The position numbers and the translations under genes are program-made. Positions 25,443 to 34,353 of a stretch of DNA of 64,000 bases are shown in pieces. Numbering within the stretch: the first letter of the stretch is position 1; every line of letters begins with the position of its first letter. The notes beneath the pieces were generated by a model. It had not been told where the DNA came from. It saw only the letters and a program-made list of their open reading frames with translations, and made no database searches. Source of the DNA: DAOUAT01 sp964551735. GTDB taxonomy: Bacteria > Chloroflexota > Anaerolineae > CG2-30-64-16. The stretch is taken from NCBI GenBank assembly GCA_964551735.1, contig CAZKEF010000003.1:186001-250000 (forward strand). The letters are read 5' to 3'.

Positions 25443-27353
25443 ATGAGCAAGATCGTCGGCATCGACCTGGGCACAACTAACTCCGTGGTCGCAGTCATGG
25501 AAGGCGGCGAGCCGGTGGTGATCCCGAGCGCTGAAGGCGCGCGCCTGTTCCCTTCAGTGGTGGCGGTCAATCCCAAAAACAACGAACGCATGGTGGGCCA
25601 GGTGGCGCGCCGTCAGGCGATCACCAACCCTGACAACACCATCTTCTCGGTGAAGCGCCTGATGGGCCGCCGCTTCACCGACGCCGAGGTCGCCAAGGCG
25701 CGCAAGGTGCTGCCCTATAAGATCGCCGAAAACGCCAACGGCGACGCCTGGGTCAGCATGGGCGGCCGCGAATACAGCCCGCCCGAGATCTCGGCCATGA
25801 TCCTGCAAAAGATCAAGGCCGACGCCGAAGCTTACCTGGGCGAGCCGGTCACCGAGGCCGTGATCACCGTGCCGGCTTACTTCAACGACAGCCAGCGCCA
25901 GGCCACCAAGGACGCGGGCAAGATCGCCGGCCTGGATGTCAAGCGCATCATCAACGAGCCCACCGCGTCTGCTCTGGCCTACGGCCTGGACAAGAAGGTG
26001 GACCAGAAGATCGCGGTCTACGACCTGGGCGGCGGCACCTTCGACATCTCCATCCTGGACGTGGGCGAGGGCGTGTTCCAGGTGCTCAGCACCAACGGCG
26101 ACACCTTCCTGGGCGGCGACGACTTCGACCAGCGCATCATCAACTGGGTGGCCGACGAGTTTAAGAAGGAGCAGGGTATTGACCTGCGCAGTGACCGCAT
26201 GGCGCTGCAACGCCTGAAGGAGGCCGCGGAGAAGGCGAAGATCGAGCTCTCCACCGTGATGCAGACCGAGATCAACCTGCCCTTCATCACGGCCGATGCC
26301 TCGGGGCCCAAGCACTTGCAGATGACCCTCAGCCGCTCCAAGTTGGAGCAGCTCGTGGGTGACCTGGTGACGCGCACCATCGAGCCGTGTAAGCAGGCGC
26401 TGGCCGACGCCAAGCTCAAGCCAGGCGATGTGGGTGAGGTGGTGTTGGTGGGCGGCATGACCCGTATGCCCGCGGTGCAGGAAGCGGTGCGCAAGTTCTT
26501 CGGCCGCGAGCCGCACAAGGGCGTCAACCCGGATGAGGTCGTCGCGATCGGTGCAGCCATCCAGGCCGGCGTGCTGGGCGGCCAAGTCAAGGACATCCTG
26601 CTGCTGGACGTGACCCCGCTGACCCTGTCCATCGAGACACTAGGCGGCGTGGCCACCCCCATGATCGAGCGCAACAGCACCATCCCGACCAAGAAGACCC
26701 AGATCTTCTCCACTGCGGGCGATATGCAAACCGAGGTGGAGATCGTGGTAACCCAGGGCGAACGGCCCATGGCGCGCGACAACAAGCTGCTGGGCAACTT
26801 CCGCTTGACCGGCATCCCGCCGGCCCCGCGCGGTGTCCCGCAGATCGAGGTCACCTTCGATATTGACGCCGACGGCATCCTGCACGTCAGCGCCAAGGAC
26901 AAGGCCACCAGCCGCGAACAGAGCATCAAAATCACCGCATCCAGCGGCCTGGCCAAGGATCAGGTGGATCAGATGGTGAAGGACGCCGAGCGCCATGCGG
27001 ACGAGGACCGCAAGCGCAAAGCCCAGATCGAGGCGCACAACCGCGCCGACAATGCGCACTACCAAGTGCAAAAGTTCATCCAGGACAACAGCGACAAGCT
27101 GGCCGATGCGGACAAGCAGGCGCTGCAGGAGCAGATGGACGCAGTGAAGAGCGCGCTGGATCGCAACGCGGACGCAGAGGAGCTGGAAAAAGCCGCCAAC
27201 AAGCTGATGGACGAGTGGCAGAAGATTGGCGCCAAGATGTACCAGGGTCCCGGCGGCCAGACCCCGCCCGGCGCTGAAGGCGGCCCGTTCGGCGGCGGCC
27301 AGGGCGGCCCCGGCGGCGAAGACGTGGTGGATGGCGAGTATCGGAAGGTGTGA
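25443..27353 (+). CDS. dnaK: Molecular chaperone DnaK
   Basis: The protein has 636 aa, full length for DnaK, with SD AAAGGAG upstream. The ATPase domain shows GIDLGTTNSVVAVMEGG, AVYDLGGGTFDISILDVGEG and VVLVGGMTRMPAVQEAV. The linker DILLLDVTPLTLSIETLGG joins the substrate-binding domain. The lid ends in a Gly-rich tail (GGPFGGGQGG) and DGEYRKV. It uses ATP to bind and release unfolded proteins. It follows grpE by 139 bases, a gap containing word-like repeats (TTGGGGACTGGGG, AATCCCTGGTCCCCCAAT) and no own CIRCE. dnaJ is not adjacent; the next gene is an amidase. Confidence 0.97.
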   Translation: MSKIVGIDLGTTNSVVAVMEGGEPVVIPSAEGARLFPSVVAVNPKNNERMVGQVARRQAITNPDNTIFSVKRLMGRRFTDAEVAKARKVLPYKIAENANGDAWVSMGGREYSPPEISAMILQKIKADAEAYLGEPVTEAVITVPAYFNDSQRQATKDAGKIAGLDVKRIINEPTASALAYGLDKKVDQKIAVYDLGGGTFDISILDVGEGVFQVLSTNGDTFLGGDDFDQRIINWVADEFKKEQGIDLRSDRMALQRLKEAAEKAKIELSTVMQTEINLPFITADASGPKHLQMTLSRSKLEQLVGDLVTRTIEPCKQALADAKLKPGDVGEVVLVGGMTRMPAVQEAVRKFFGREPHKGVNPDEVVAIGAAIQAGVLGGQVKDILLLDVTPLTLSIETLGGVATPMIERNSTIPTKKTQIFSTAGDMQTEVEIVVTQGERPMARDNKLLGNFRLTGIPPAPRGVPQIEVTFDIDADGILHVSAKDKATSREQSIKITASSGLAKDQVDQMVKDAERHADEDRKRKAQIEAHNRADNAHYQVQKFIQDNSDKLADADKQALQEQMDAVKSALDRNADAEELEKAANKLMDEWQKIGAKMYQGPGGQTPPGAEGGPFGGGQGGPGGEDVVDGEYRKV

Positions 27354-27556
27354 GAACGTGCGGGCGTAGCGCGTATCTCGTGCTGCGTATTTCGTACTGC
27401 ATAGATGGCGGCCCTCGGCGCGGGGATGGTGTCCCGTACCGGGGGCCGTTGCGCTTTCTACGCCTGCTTGCGCGCCCGACGGCCCAAGCATCCGAAACCC
27501 GACTCGTCAAAATATCAGGTCTGTGGTATCGTAAAGCAAAACCGCGGGAGACACCC

Positions 27557-29239
27557 ATGGCCCCATACGATCTCCGCTCCCTGGCCCTACCCAAACTGAC
27601 CGGCGCGGCGCTGGCTGCATTCGCCGCGGCGTTGGATAGCCCCCTGACCCGGCCGCTCCTGATCCCATCGGTGCTGAAGCAGGGCGGTTTCGACCGTTTC
27701 CGCGCACTGCGCCTGGACGAGCCACCGACCTTCCTGCCCCTGGCACCCGCGGCCGAGCCGGCGACCGGGCCACTGTCACTGGCGGCGGTCGAGGCGGCGC
27801 TGGGCGCTCATCCACCGCAAGGCGTTTTCGCCACCGCGCGCGCCTACGCGCAGGCGTACCGTGCCTGCGAAACTACGCCCGAAGCGGTGGCCGAGCGCGC
27901 CATCGCCGCGATCCGGGCCAGCGACGCAGCGGATCCGCCGTTGCGCGCATTCATCGCCAGCGACGCGGAGGACATCATGGGCCAGGCCCGTGCCGCGACC
28001 GAGCGCCTGGCCGCGGGCCGGCCGCTCAGCCTGCTGGACGGCGTGCCGGTGGCGATCAAAGACGAGGTGGACCAGACGCCCTACCCCACCACCGTCGGCA
28101 CGGCCTTCCTGGGGCGAGCGCCGGCCCGTGAGGACGCGACCGCAGTGGCGCGGCTGCGCGCGGCGGGCGCGCTGCTGATCGGCAAAGCCAACATGCACGA
28201 GATCGGCATCAACCCCAACGGAGCGAACGCGCACTACGGCGCAACGCGCAATCCCTATGATACGACCCGCGACAGTGGCGGCAGTTCCAGCGGGCCGGCC
28301 GTCGCCGTGGCCGCTGGACTGTGCCCCATCGCTCTGGGCGCGGACGGCGGCGGCTCCATTCGTATCCCGGCCAGCCTGTGCGGCGTGGTCGGGCTCAAGC
28401 CCACGTTCGGCCGGGTCAGCGAGCACGGCGCGGCGCCGCTGGATTGGAGCGTGGCCCACCTGGGGCCGTTGGGCGCCATAGTCGAGGATGTGGTGCTGGC
28501 CTACGGCATCATGGCCGGGCCCGATCTGCACGACCCCAACTCGCTGCACCAGCCCACGGTGATCCTGGCCGGCTGGGATGCCGGCCACCTGGCAGGCCTG
28601 CGCCTTGGGGTATACCGCCCATGGTACGAGCACGTGACACCGGACATCGTGGCCGCGTGCGACGCAATGCTGGCGCATTTCCAACGCACTGGCGCGACGG
28701 TGCACGAGATTACGATCCCCGAGCTGGATGCTATGCGCCTGGCCCACATCGTGACCATCCTCAGCGAGATGGCGACCAGCATGCGGAACCATGGGGTGGC
28801 GCTGCGGCAGTTGGGGCCCTCGGTGCGCACCACCCTGGCGCTTACCGGCAGCTTCTCGGCAGCGGACTATATCAAAGCGCAGCGAATGCGCACCCGCGCG
28901 CTGGCCATCTTTGCCGAAGCCTTCGGCCAGGTGGATGCGATCATCACGCCGGCCACAGCCATCACCGCGCCGGAAATCCCGCCAGCCGGCGCGCGAACCG
29001 GAGCCTGGTCTGATCTCAGCGCGGACACTGAGGTGATGCGCTTCATGTTTCCGGCAAACCTGGCCGGCCTGCCCGCGCTGAGCTTCCCTGTGGGTTACGA
29101 TGCCGCCGGTCGCCCCATCGGGATGCAGGCGATGGGGCGGCACTGGGAGGAAGCTACCCTGCTACGCATCGCATTTGTGGCGGAACAAGTGGTGCAGCGC
29201 CGCCGGCCGGGTGCGTGTTTTTCGGTTTTGAACGCGTAG
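27557..29239 (+). CDS. Amidase-signature family hydrolase
   Basis: I start at ATG 27557, with GGGAG just upstream. A longer frame from 27350 runs into dnaK and a repeat-rich spacer. The 560-aa protein has the Ser-cisSer-Lys triad: K168 in PVAIKDE, the GGSSSG segment at 241-246, and the nucleophile S267 in GADGGGSIRIPASLCG. About 100 N-terminal residues precede the conserved domain, as in glutamyl-tRNA amidotransferase-like and fatty-acid-amide hydrolase-like amidases. It hydrolyses an amide, but the substrate is unknown. GatA is unlikely because no gatB/gatC is adjacent and the N-terminus is too long. Confidence 0.85.
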   Translation: MAPYDLRSLALPKLTGAALAAFAAALDSPLTRPLLIPSVLKQGGFDRFRALRLDEPPTFLPLAPAAEPATGPLSLAAVEAALGAHPPQGVFATARAYAQAYRACETTPEAVAERAIAAIRASDAADPPLRAFIASDAEDIMGQARAATERLAAGRPLSLLDGVPVAIKDEVDQTPYPTTVGTAFLGRAPAREDATAVARLRAAGALLIGKANMHEIGINPNGANAHYGATRNPYDTTRDSGGSSSGPAVAVAAGLCPIALGADGGGSIRIPASLCGVVGLKPTFGRVSEHGAAPLDWSVAHLGPLGAIVEDVVLAYGIMAGPDLHDPNSLHQPTVILAGWDAGHLAGLRLGVYRPWYEHVTPDIVAACDAMLAHFQRTGATVHEITIPELDAMRLAHIVTILSEMATSMRNHGVALRQLGPSVRTTLALTGSFSAADYIKAQRMRTRALAIFAEAFGQVDAIITPATAITAPEIPPAGARTGAWSDLSADTEVMRFMFPANLAGLPALSFPVGYDAAGRPIGMQAMGRHWEEATLLRIAFVAEQVVQRRRPGACFSVLNA

Positions 29240-29377
29240 GGACGGGTTTATCCTGGTTAACACAGGTCAGCCGGGCATAGCTGTTACATAAAAGCCACCA
29301 TTTTATCGCTGATGAGAAGAAACCCATCTCTATACCTTAATTTTATTCGTTTCAATATCAAAATAGTTAATTTCCTC

Positions 29378-29406
29378 TTGACAAAAACTAAACTCCATGT
29401 TACACT
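29378..29406 (+). promoter_or_regulatory. Strong sigma-70-type promoter before the yvl-like cluster
   Basis: TTGACA (29378-29383), exactly 17 bases, then TACACT (29401-29406) lies in an A+T-rich island. The start of transcription would be about 29413, 41 bases before the ATG at 29454. Degenerate TACGCAATA-type repeats fill the leader (29408-29445). Confidence 0.75.
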
Positions 29407-29453
29407 TACGATACGCAATAAGCAGTACGTAATACGCAACACGGAGGCCCACC

Positions 29454-29846
29454 ATGTATGCAGCCCCATCCAAATGTCCCATTTGTGGCGAAACGCTGGC
29501 AGTGGCGCGGCTGCACTGCCCAGCGTGCGACACTACTATCGAGGGCCGCTTTCAGTTCAGCCGTCTGGAGGCGTTGACCGCCGACCAGCGCAGCTTCGTG
29601 GAGCTGTTCGTCCGCTGCGATGGTAAGCTCAACTGGGTAGCCCAGGAGCTCAAGCTCTCCTATCCCACCGTCCGTTCCCGACTGGACGAGGTGATCCGCG
29701 CCATGGGCTACGAGGTGCGCGAGTCGCCGCCTGCTGAAGAAAAACAACGCCTGGCGGATCAGCGCCAAGCTATCCTGGACGACCTGGCGGCCAGCAAGAT
29801 CACGTCAGCCGAAGCCATCAAGCTGCTGCAAGGCGTCACCGGGTGA
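29454..29846 (+). CDS. DUF2089 family zinc-ribbon/HTH regulator
   Basis: The protein has 130 aa. The N-terminal zinc ribbon has CPICGE and CPACDT (C4). The central helix-turn-helix reads NWVAQELKLSYPTVRSRLDEVI. A C-terminal helical pair (DLAASKITSAEAIKLLQG) resembles the SHOCT-type motif that is also present in the next gene and in 32304-32681. This is the DUF2089 layout, thought to regulate neighbouring envelope genes. It is first in a five-gene cluster read from a strong promoter. Confidence 0.85.
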   Translation: MYAAPSKCPICGETLAVARLHCPACDTTIEGRFQFSRLEALTADQRSFVELFVRCDGKLNWVAQELKLSYPTVRSRLDEVIRAMGYEVRESPPAEEKQRLADQRQAILDDLAASKITSAEAIKLLQGVTG

Positions 29847-29857
29847 AGGAGGAAACC

Positions 29858-31123
29858 ATGAGCGAAGTCCTCACGTATCCAGTTGAAGGCATCAGCCAGT
29901 TGACCATCGAGACGCTGGCGCGGGACGCGGCTGTGCGCGGGATGCCTGACGCCACTGCTGTGCAGATCACCTACCGCGCAGGTGACCGGCCGGCCGTGCC
30001 CGAGTTCATCCCCGAAGGCCGCGGTGTCCGCTTCAGCCACGGCGTCGCCGAGCGCGTGCTGGCGCCCCAAGGCCTGGCCATCACGGTCAAGGAGGCGCTC
30101 GGCGACGTGCGGGCGCAAAACCTGACGGCCGAGCTCAGCCTGGAGGCTGTGCACGGTGACATGCGCCTGGAGGCCTTGACAGGGCCGGTGTTTATTGACC
30201 AAGCCGACGCCGACATCCGCGCCGAGGCCGTGGCCGATCTGCGCATCACTGGTGCATGCGATGGTGACCTGCGGTTCGCCAATGGCGGCAACCTGAACGC
30301 CGAGGAGGTGAGCGGCGATGTGCGGATCAGCTCGGCCGCCGACGTCCAGATCCGGCGCGTCCACGGCGACCTGTGGGCCGAAAAGTTGTCGGGCGGACTG
30401 ACCGTGCAAGCGGCCGACGGCGACGCACGGATCAACGACATCGCCGGCGCGACTACGCTGCGCATAGTCGCGGGCGACCTGCGCGGCAGCAGCCTGGCAG
30501 GCGGTCTGGCCGCGGGCCAGGTCAATGGCGATGCGGTGCTGAACGGGCCTTTCACCGCAGCCGATGGTTATACCCTGGCCGCGGATGGCGACGTTCATGT
30601 TCACCTGCCGGCTGATGCCGATGTCCGGCTGATCGCTCGCGCCGCAGGACGCATCCGTTCCGACATCTCGTTGACCCCCGCGGCCGATGGCACGCCCACC
30701 TACTCGGCCAGTGTGGGCGCCGGCGCCACGCGACTGGAGTTCACCAGTAGTGGCGATCTGCGCGTGACGCGCGCGGGAGCGGAAGAAGTGCGGAAAAGCT
30801 GGGCCCGCCATCACAAAGATGACCCCGTCGCTGAGTTCGCCAACCTGGGCGAACGCATCCGCCAACAGGTGACAGCTTCGTTGGCCTCGGCCGGTATTGA
30901 TATCGAGACTGGCGAGTTCAAAGGGAACCGGGGCTGGCGTGGCTTCCGCCCCCCGCGGCCGCCGATCCCGCCCGTGCCCCCAACGCCGCCGGAACGGCCC
31001 AAGCCGCCCGAACGCGCCAAACCGGCCACAACCGAAGAACAACTGAGCATCCTGAGAATGGTGGAAGAAGGCCGGATCACGCCCGAGGAGGCGGACGCGC
31101 TGCTCAAAGCATTGGGCGCTTAG
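29858..31123 (+). CDS. DUF4097-like beta-helical protein with SHOCT-like tail
   Basis: The ATG at 29858 follows GAAGGAGG and gives 421 aa. The middle (residues about 60-260) is a series of short beta-helix-like repeats with G(D/N)xR or GDL at turns (HGDMRLEALTG, SGDVRISSAADVQIRRVHGDL, DGDARINDI), as in DUF4097 putative adhesins. There is no signal peptide. The C-terminus has a Pro-rich spacer (PRPPIPPVPPTPPE) and EEQLSILRMVEEGRITPEEADALLKALG, a SHOCT/YvlB-like oligomerisation motif. It starts 11 bases after the DUF2089 gene. In Bacillus, related YvlB lies beside YvlD and a PspC-like gene involved in envelope stress. The same role here is an inference. Confidence 0.78.
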   Translation: MSEVLTYPVEGISQLTIETLARDAAVRGMPDATAVQITYRAGDRPAVPEFIPEGRGVRFSHGVAERVLAPQGLAITVKEALGDVRAQNLTAELSLEAVHGDMRLEALTGPVFIDQADADIRAEAVADLRITGACDGDLRFANGGNLNAEEVSGDVRISSAADVQIRRVHGDLWAEKLSGGLTVQAADGDARINDIAGATTLRIVAGDLRGSSLAGGLAAGQVNGDAVLNGPFTAADGYTLAADGDVHVHLPADADVRLIARAAGRIRSDISLTPAADGTPTYSASVGAGATRLEFTSSGDLRVTRAGAEEVRKSWARHHKDDPVAEFANLGERIRQQVTASLASAGIDIETGEFKGNRGWRGFRPPRPPIPPVPPTPPERPKPPERAKPATTEEQLSILRMVEEGRITPEEADALLKALGA

Positions 31124-31161
31124 GGGGTAGTGAGGTAGAATAGAGATGCACCAAATTCAGT

Positions 31162-31262
31162 TGCAGGGACGGGTTGCTCCGGTGTAGCGGGTGACCTGCC
31201 GACATAGCGCTGCCGCCGCAGCAGGCTGGTCTGCGTCAACCACGGGAAACTCGCCCCTACTG
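31162..31262. repeat. MITE-like repeat between DUF4097-like and GNAT genes
   Basis: TGCAGGGACGGGTT (about 31162-31175) is matched in inverted orientation by AACTCGCCCCTACTGCA (about 31248-31264). This is a diverged member of the family best seen at 33104-33201. Confidence 0.5.
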
Positions 31263-31276
31263 CAGGAAGCCATTTC

Positions 31277-32296
31277 GTGACAGCATTTGTTATCCCACGA
31301 CCTCACCAAGGTCAGGATGGCCCACAGCCGTTTGATCCGGGCCGGCATATGCGCCAGGTGGCCCGGCTGGTGGGCAGCGTCTTCGCGAGTGAGTTAGATT
31401 CGCGGGGGCGCAAGGCGTTGCGAGACATGGATCTCGCCGGCCGGCTGGCCCCCTTTCTGGGCAACATGGTGAGCCTGGCGTGGTTCGACGACGCCATGTA
31501 CGGCCAGGTATGGGTAGAAAACGGCCAGGTGATCGGCAACGTAACCTTGCAGCCTGGGGATCAATCAGGTGCACGCTGGCGCATCAGTAACGTGGCCGTT
31601 GCGCTAGAACATCGAGGGCGGGGCATCGCGCGCGGGCTAATGCGGGCCACGCTGCGCGAAGTGGCCCAACGTCAAGGCAACTGGGTGCTGCTTCAGGTGC
31701 GCGCGGATAACATCGCCGCACACAGGCTGTACCGGGATCTAGGCTTCGAAGACGTGGGCCACGAAAGCCTGTGGCGACTGCCGGTATCCCCGGCGCAGCC
31801 GCCGTCGCTTGACCCTGATGTGCCGCTGACGCCGTTGCGCTCATGGACGGGCAACGAATGGCTGGAGTTGGCACGGTCTGTGCGGTCATCCCTGGCGGAG
31901 TGGGCCGAACCACTTAACCGCGCCGATTATGAGCTGGGGCCAGATCGGTTACTGGGCGAGGCGCTGGGCCGCTTGACGGGATTTTACCGGGTGGAGCGTT
32001 GGGCTGCCCGGGAGGAAGGGACGCTAATCGGCGCAGTTGAGACGCGCGCTGTCCCACTGTTGGGGCACGACACCCTACGTTTCGCGGTCCGTCCAGCAGC
32101 CCGCGGCCGCCTGGAAACTGCGCTGGTGGCACGAGGCTTGTGCTCGCTAGGCGGAAGCGGTGGACGACCCGTGGTCGTGGCCCACGACCATGAGCACACT
32201 GAAGGCATTGCAGCCCTGGAAGCGGCCGGCTTCCGGATCGAACGCGAGCTGATCACCATGCGCCGGGCCGTGAAACCGGCCGACATGCGCGGATAG
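31277..32296 (+). CDS. GNAT family N-acetyltransferase
   Basis: The protein has 339 aa. The acetyl-CoA site is clear: WRISNVAVALEHRGRGIARGLMRATL carries the V/I and RGRGIA loop, followed by VLLQVRADNIAAHRLYRDLGFEDVG. The C-terminal half has a second, weaker GNAT-like region, so this is a tandem-GNAT architecture. The acceptor is unknown. It lies within the yvl-like cluster, 8 bases before the SHOCT-like gene, so it is probably cotranscribed. Confidence 0.82.
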   Translation: MTAFVIPRPHQGQDGPQPFDPGRHMRQVARLVGSVFASELDSRGRKALRDMDLAGRLAPFLGNMVSLAWFDDAMYGQVWVENGQVIGNVTLQPGDQSGARWRISNVAVALEHRGRGIARGLMRATLREVAQRQGNWVLLQVRADNIAAHRLYRDLGFEDVGHESLWRLPVSPAQPPSLDPDVPLTPLRSWTGNEWLELARSVRSSLAEWAEPLNRADYELGPDRLLGEALGRLTGFYRVERWAAREEGTLIGAVETRAVPLLGHDTLRFAVRPAARGRLETALVARGLCSLGGSGGRPVVVAHDHEHTEGIAALEAAGFRIERELITMRRAVKPADMRG

Positions 32297-32303
32297 GAGA
32301 AGG

Positions 32304-32681
32304 ATGATGGCAACCAACGACGAACGCATGCGTATATTAAAGATGATTGCTGACAAACAGATCACTGCGCAAGAGGGCGCGCGGCTGCTGGAGGCGTTGC
32401 GTGCGACTGCGCCTGAGCCGCAGAGCCGGTCAGAAGCGTCCAGGGCGCGTTGGCTGCGCATCCGCGTCACCGACCGCAGCACCGGTCGCAGCAAGCTGAA
32501 CGTCAGCATCCCCACGGGCCTGGTGGACGTGGGCCTTAAGATGGGCGCCCGCTTCGCCCCGGAGATGGCCGGCATGGACACCAGCGCCATTCAACAGGCC
32601 ATCCGGGATGGGATCCAGGGGCGCATCCTCGAGGTAGATGATGAAGAGGACGATGAGCGGGTCGAGATTTTTATGGAGTGA
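32304..32681 (+). CDS. SHOCT-like/YvlB-type small protein
   Basis: The protein has 125 aa, with AGGAGAAGG upstream of two adjacent ATG codons (32304, 32307). The N-terminus RMRILKMIADKQITAQEGARLLEAL is the same motif that ends the DUF4097-like and DUF2089 proteins. Next come WLRIRVTDRSTGRSKLNVSIPTGLVDVGLKMG, typical of YvlB-related proteins, and an acidic tail (EVDDEEDDERVEIF). It probably oligomerises with the neighbouring proteins. No catalytic features are seen. Confidence 0.78.
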   Translation: MMATNDERMRILKMIADKQITAQEGARLLEALRATAPEPQSRSEASRARWLRIRVTDRSTGRSKLNVSIPTGLVDVGLKMGARFAPEMAGMDTSAIQQAIRDGIQGRILEVDDEEDDERVEIFME

Positions 32682-32726
32682 GTTAGTTAATGCGATGCAT
32701 CCCTACCCCGGGACAAGGAGACAAAA

Positions 32727-33095
32727 ATGCGGTTTCTGATTCGTTTGTTGATTAACGCGGCAGCATTATGGGCCGCTAGTGCAGTCGTGCCCGGCATCAG
32801 CCATGATGGCGGGTGGGTTAACCTGCTGCTGGTGGCGTTGGTCTTCGGCGTGCTCAACGCGGTCATCCGGCCGATCCTGGCCTTTCTCAGCTGTCCGTTA
32901 CAGATCCTCACGCTGGGCCTGTTCACGCTGGTGCTTAACGCCGGCATGTTGCTGCTCACCGGCGCGGTTTCACAGGAATTGGGCCTGGGCTTCACGGTGG
33001 ATGGCTTCTGGAACGCGTTCCTGGGCGGCCTGGTGATCAGCGTCGTCAGCATCCTGCTGTCGGCGTTCGTGCGAGATGACAACGAGCGTCATTGA
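32727..33095 (+). CDS. Phage holin family 4 / YvlD-like four-helix membrane protein
   Basis: The 122-aa protein has four hydrophobic segments (about 3-22, 28-48, 55-75, 92-115) with FGVLNAVIRPIL and SCPLQILTLGLFTLVLNAGMLLL, the signature of the YvlD/Mycobacterial 4-TM family. AAGGAG precedes the start. Its place at the end of the DUF2089/YvlB-like cluster mirrors the yvl operon of Bacillus. A direct biochemical function is unknown. Confidence 0.85.
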   Translation: MRFLIRLLINAAALWAASAVVPGISHDGGWVNLLLVALVFGVLNAVIRPILAFLSCPLQILTLGLFTLVLNAGMLLLTGAVSQELGLGFTVDGFWNAFLGGLVISVVSILLSAFVRDDNERH

Positions 33096-33103
33096 TCCGT
33101 AGC

Positions 33104-33201
33104 GTAGGGGCGGGTTTCTTCGCATCAACGAGGGGGCTCTCGTTATGATACGACCACCGAGCAAAGTGCGCCTGCGTTAACCGAGCCAAACCCGCCCCTA
33201 C
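33104..33201. repeat. 98-bp inverted-repeat element (MITE-like)
   Basis: GTAGGGGCGGGTTT (33104-33117) and AAACCCGCCCCTAC (33188-33201) are exact 14-base inverted termini. The interior contains GAGGGGGCTCTCGTTATGA. It sits between the convergent YvlD-like and ROK genes and just overlaps the ROK stop codon. Related ends occur at 16785, 18690-18750, 29237 and 31162. Confidence 0.8.
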
Positions 33202-34211
33202 ACTTTCCCCATCCCCTCCAACCGCTGCCGCGCGTAGACCGCGGCGCCGATCACGACCGCATCATCGCCTAGCTGCGCGCCCACGATCTGGATGGAACGC
33301 GCGTCCCGCTTGTTCAACGCGTACTGGTACGCCACGCGGCGGATCGGCTCCAGGTACGCCTCGCCCATCGCCTCTGCCACCCCGCCCCCTATCACGACCA
33401 CCTCGGGGTCAATGAAATTGATCGCCGACGCCACCGAGAGCCCTAGGTAGTACTGCATCCGGCTGATCACCTCGTAGACCAGTGGATCGCGCTTCTCGTA
33501 CGCCTCGGCCAACACGCCACTGGTCAACCGGCCGCGGCCGTCGCGTTCCATGATCTCCGGCACGATGCTTTCGCGGCCTGCGCGGATGCCGGCCCAGATG
33601 TCGCGTTCCAGGGCGGTGCGGCTGGCCACCGATTCCACGCAGCCGCGGCGGCCACAGCCGCACACTGGACCATCGGCCAGCACGGTGGTGTGCCCAAGCT
33701 CGGCCGCGGTCTTGTGCGCGCCTTGCCACAGCCTGCCGTCCAGGATCAACCCGCCGCCCACGCCGGTGCCAACCCAATAGCCGACCACGTCACGATAGCC
33801 GGCGGCCGCGCCGTGCGCATGTTCGCCCAGGGTGCCCAGATTGCCGTCGTTCTCGATGAACACCGGCACGCCGCTCAGCGCGCTGCTCAGCAGCCTGGCG
33901 AAGGGGACATCCTCCCATCCAGGCAGGTTGGGCGCGTGGCGCACCATGCCTTCATCGGGATTCAGCGCGCCGGGCGCGGCCGAGCAGATGCCTGCCACGT
34001 CAGAAAGGGCCAACCCCGCTTCTTTGGCCGCGTCGCGCGCGACTTTGGCGATCCGATCCACTACCGCCTCGACGCCGGCCTCGCCCTTGGTAGCCTTCTT
34101 GGCCGTGCCGAGGATCTTCCAGTTGGCATCCACCACGCCGGCGAGCACCTTGGTCCCGCCCACGTCAATGCCGATCACCGGCCCCGCGGGTTGAGTCTTG
34201 TCCTTTACCAT
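33198..34211 (-). CDS. ROK family sugar kinase (glucokinase-like)
   Basis: I set the start at ATG 34211 (AGGAGG 7 bases before), giving 337 aa. The ATP-binding motif is IGIDVGGTKVLAGVVD. The sugar site includes FIENDGNLGTLGEH and GTGVGGGLILDG. The ROK zinc motif is CGCGRRGCVE with ELGH upstream. It phosphorylates a hexose, most likely glucose, in the cytoplasm. ROK members can also use mannose or N-acetylsugars. There is no helix-turn-helix, so it is an enzyme and not a repressor. The gene is monocistronic. Confidence 0.9.
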   Translation of the reverse strand: MVKDKTQPAGPVIGIDVGGTKVLAGVVDANWKILGTAKKATKGEAGVEAVVDRIAKVARDAAKEAGLALSDVAGICSAAPGALNPDEGMVRHAPNLPGWEDVPFARLLSSALSGVPVFIENDGNLGTLGEHAHGAAAGYRDVVGYWVGTGVGGGLILDGRLWQGAHKTAAELGHTTVLADGPVCGCGRRGCVESVASRTALERDIWAGIRAGRESIVPEIMERDGRGRLTSGVLAEAYEKRDPLVYEVISRMQYYLGLSVASAINFIDPEVVVIGGGVAEAMGEAYLEPIRRVAYQYALNKRDARSIQIVGAQLGDDAVVIGAAVYARQRLEGMGKV

Positions 34212-34353
34212 AGCTGCCTCCTGCTGATTATCATAGTATACCACTGACAACAGCAGACAACACAAAGGGCCGCATCCCCCATCAGGATACGGCCCTCTGG
34301 CAAGTTTTATCGTCTTGTTGGCTGTGCGCACGATACGCACGCCGTACGCAGTC

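Noticed and set aside
27776..29143. 455-codon minus-strand frame
   Set aside because: Antisense shadow of the amidase gene, which carries the full catalytic triad.
29759..31042. 427-codon minus-strand frame
   Set aside because: Antisense to the DUF4097-like gene, which has an SD, repeats and a recognised fold. The antisense product shows no domain.
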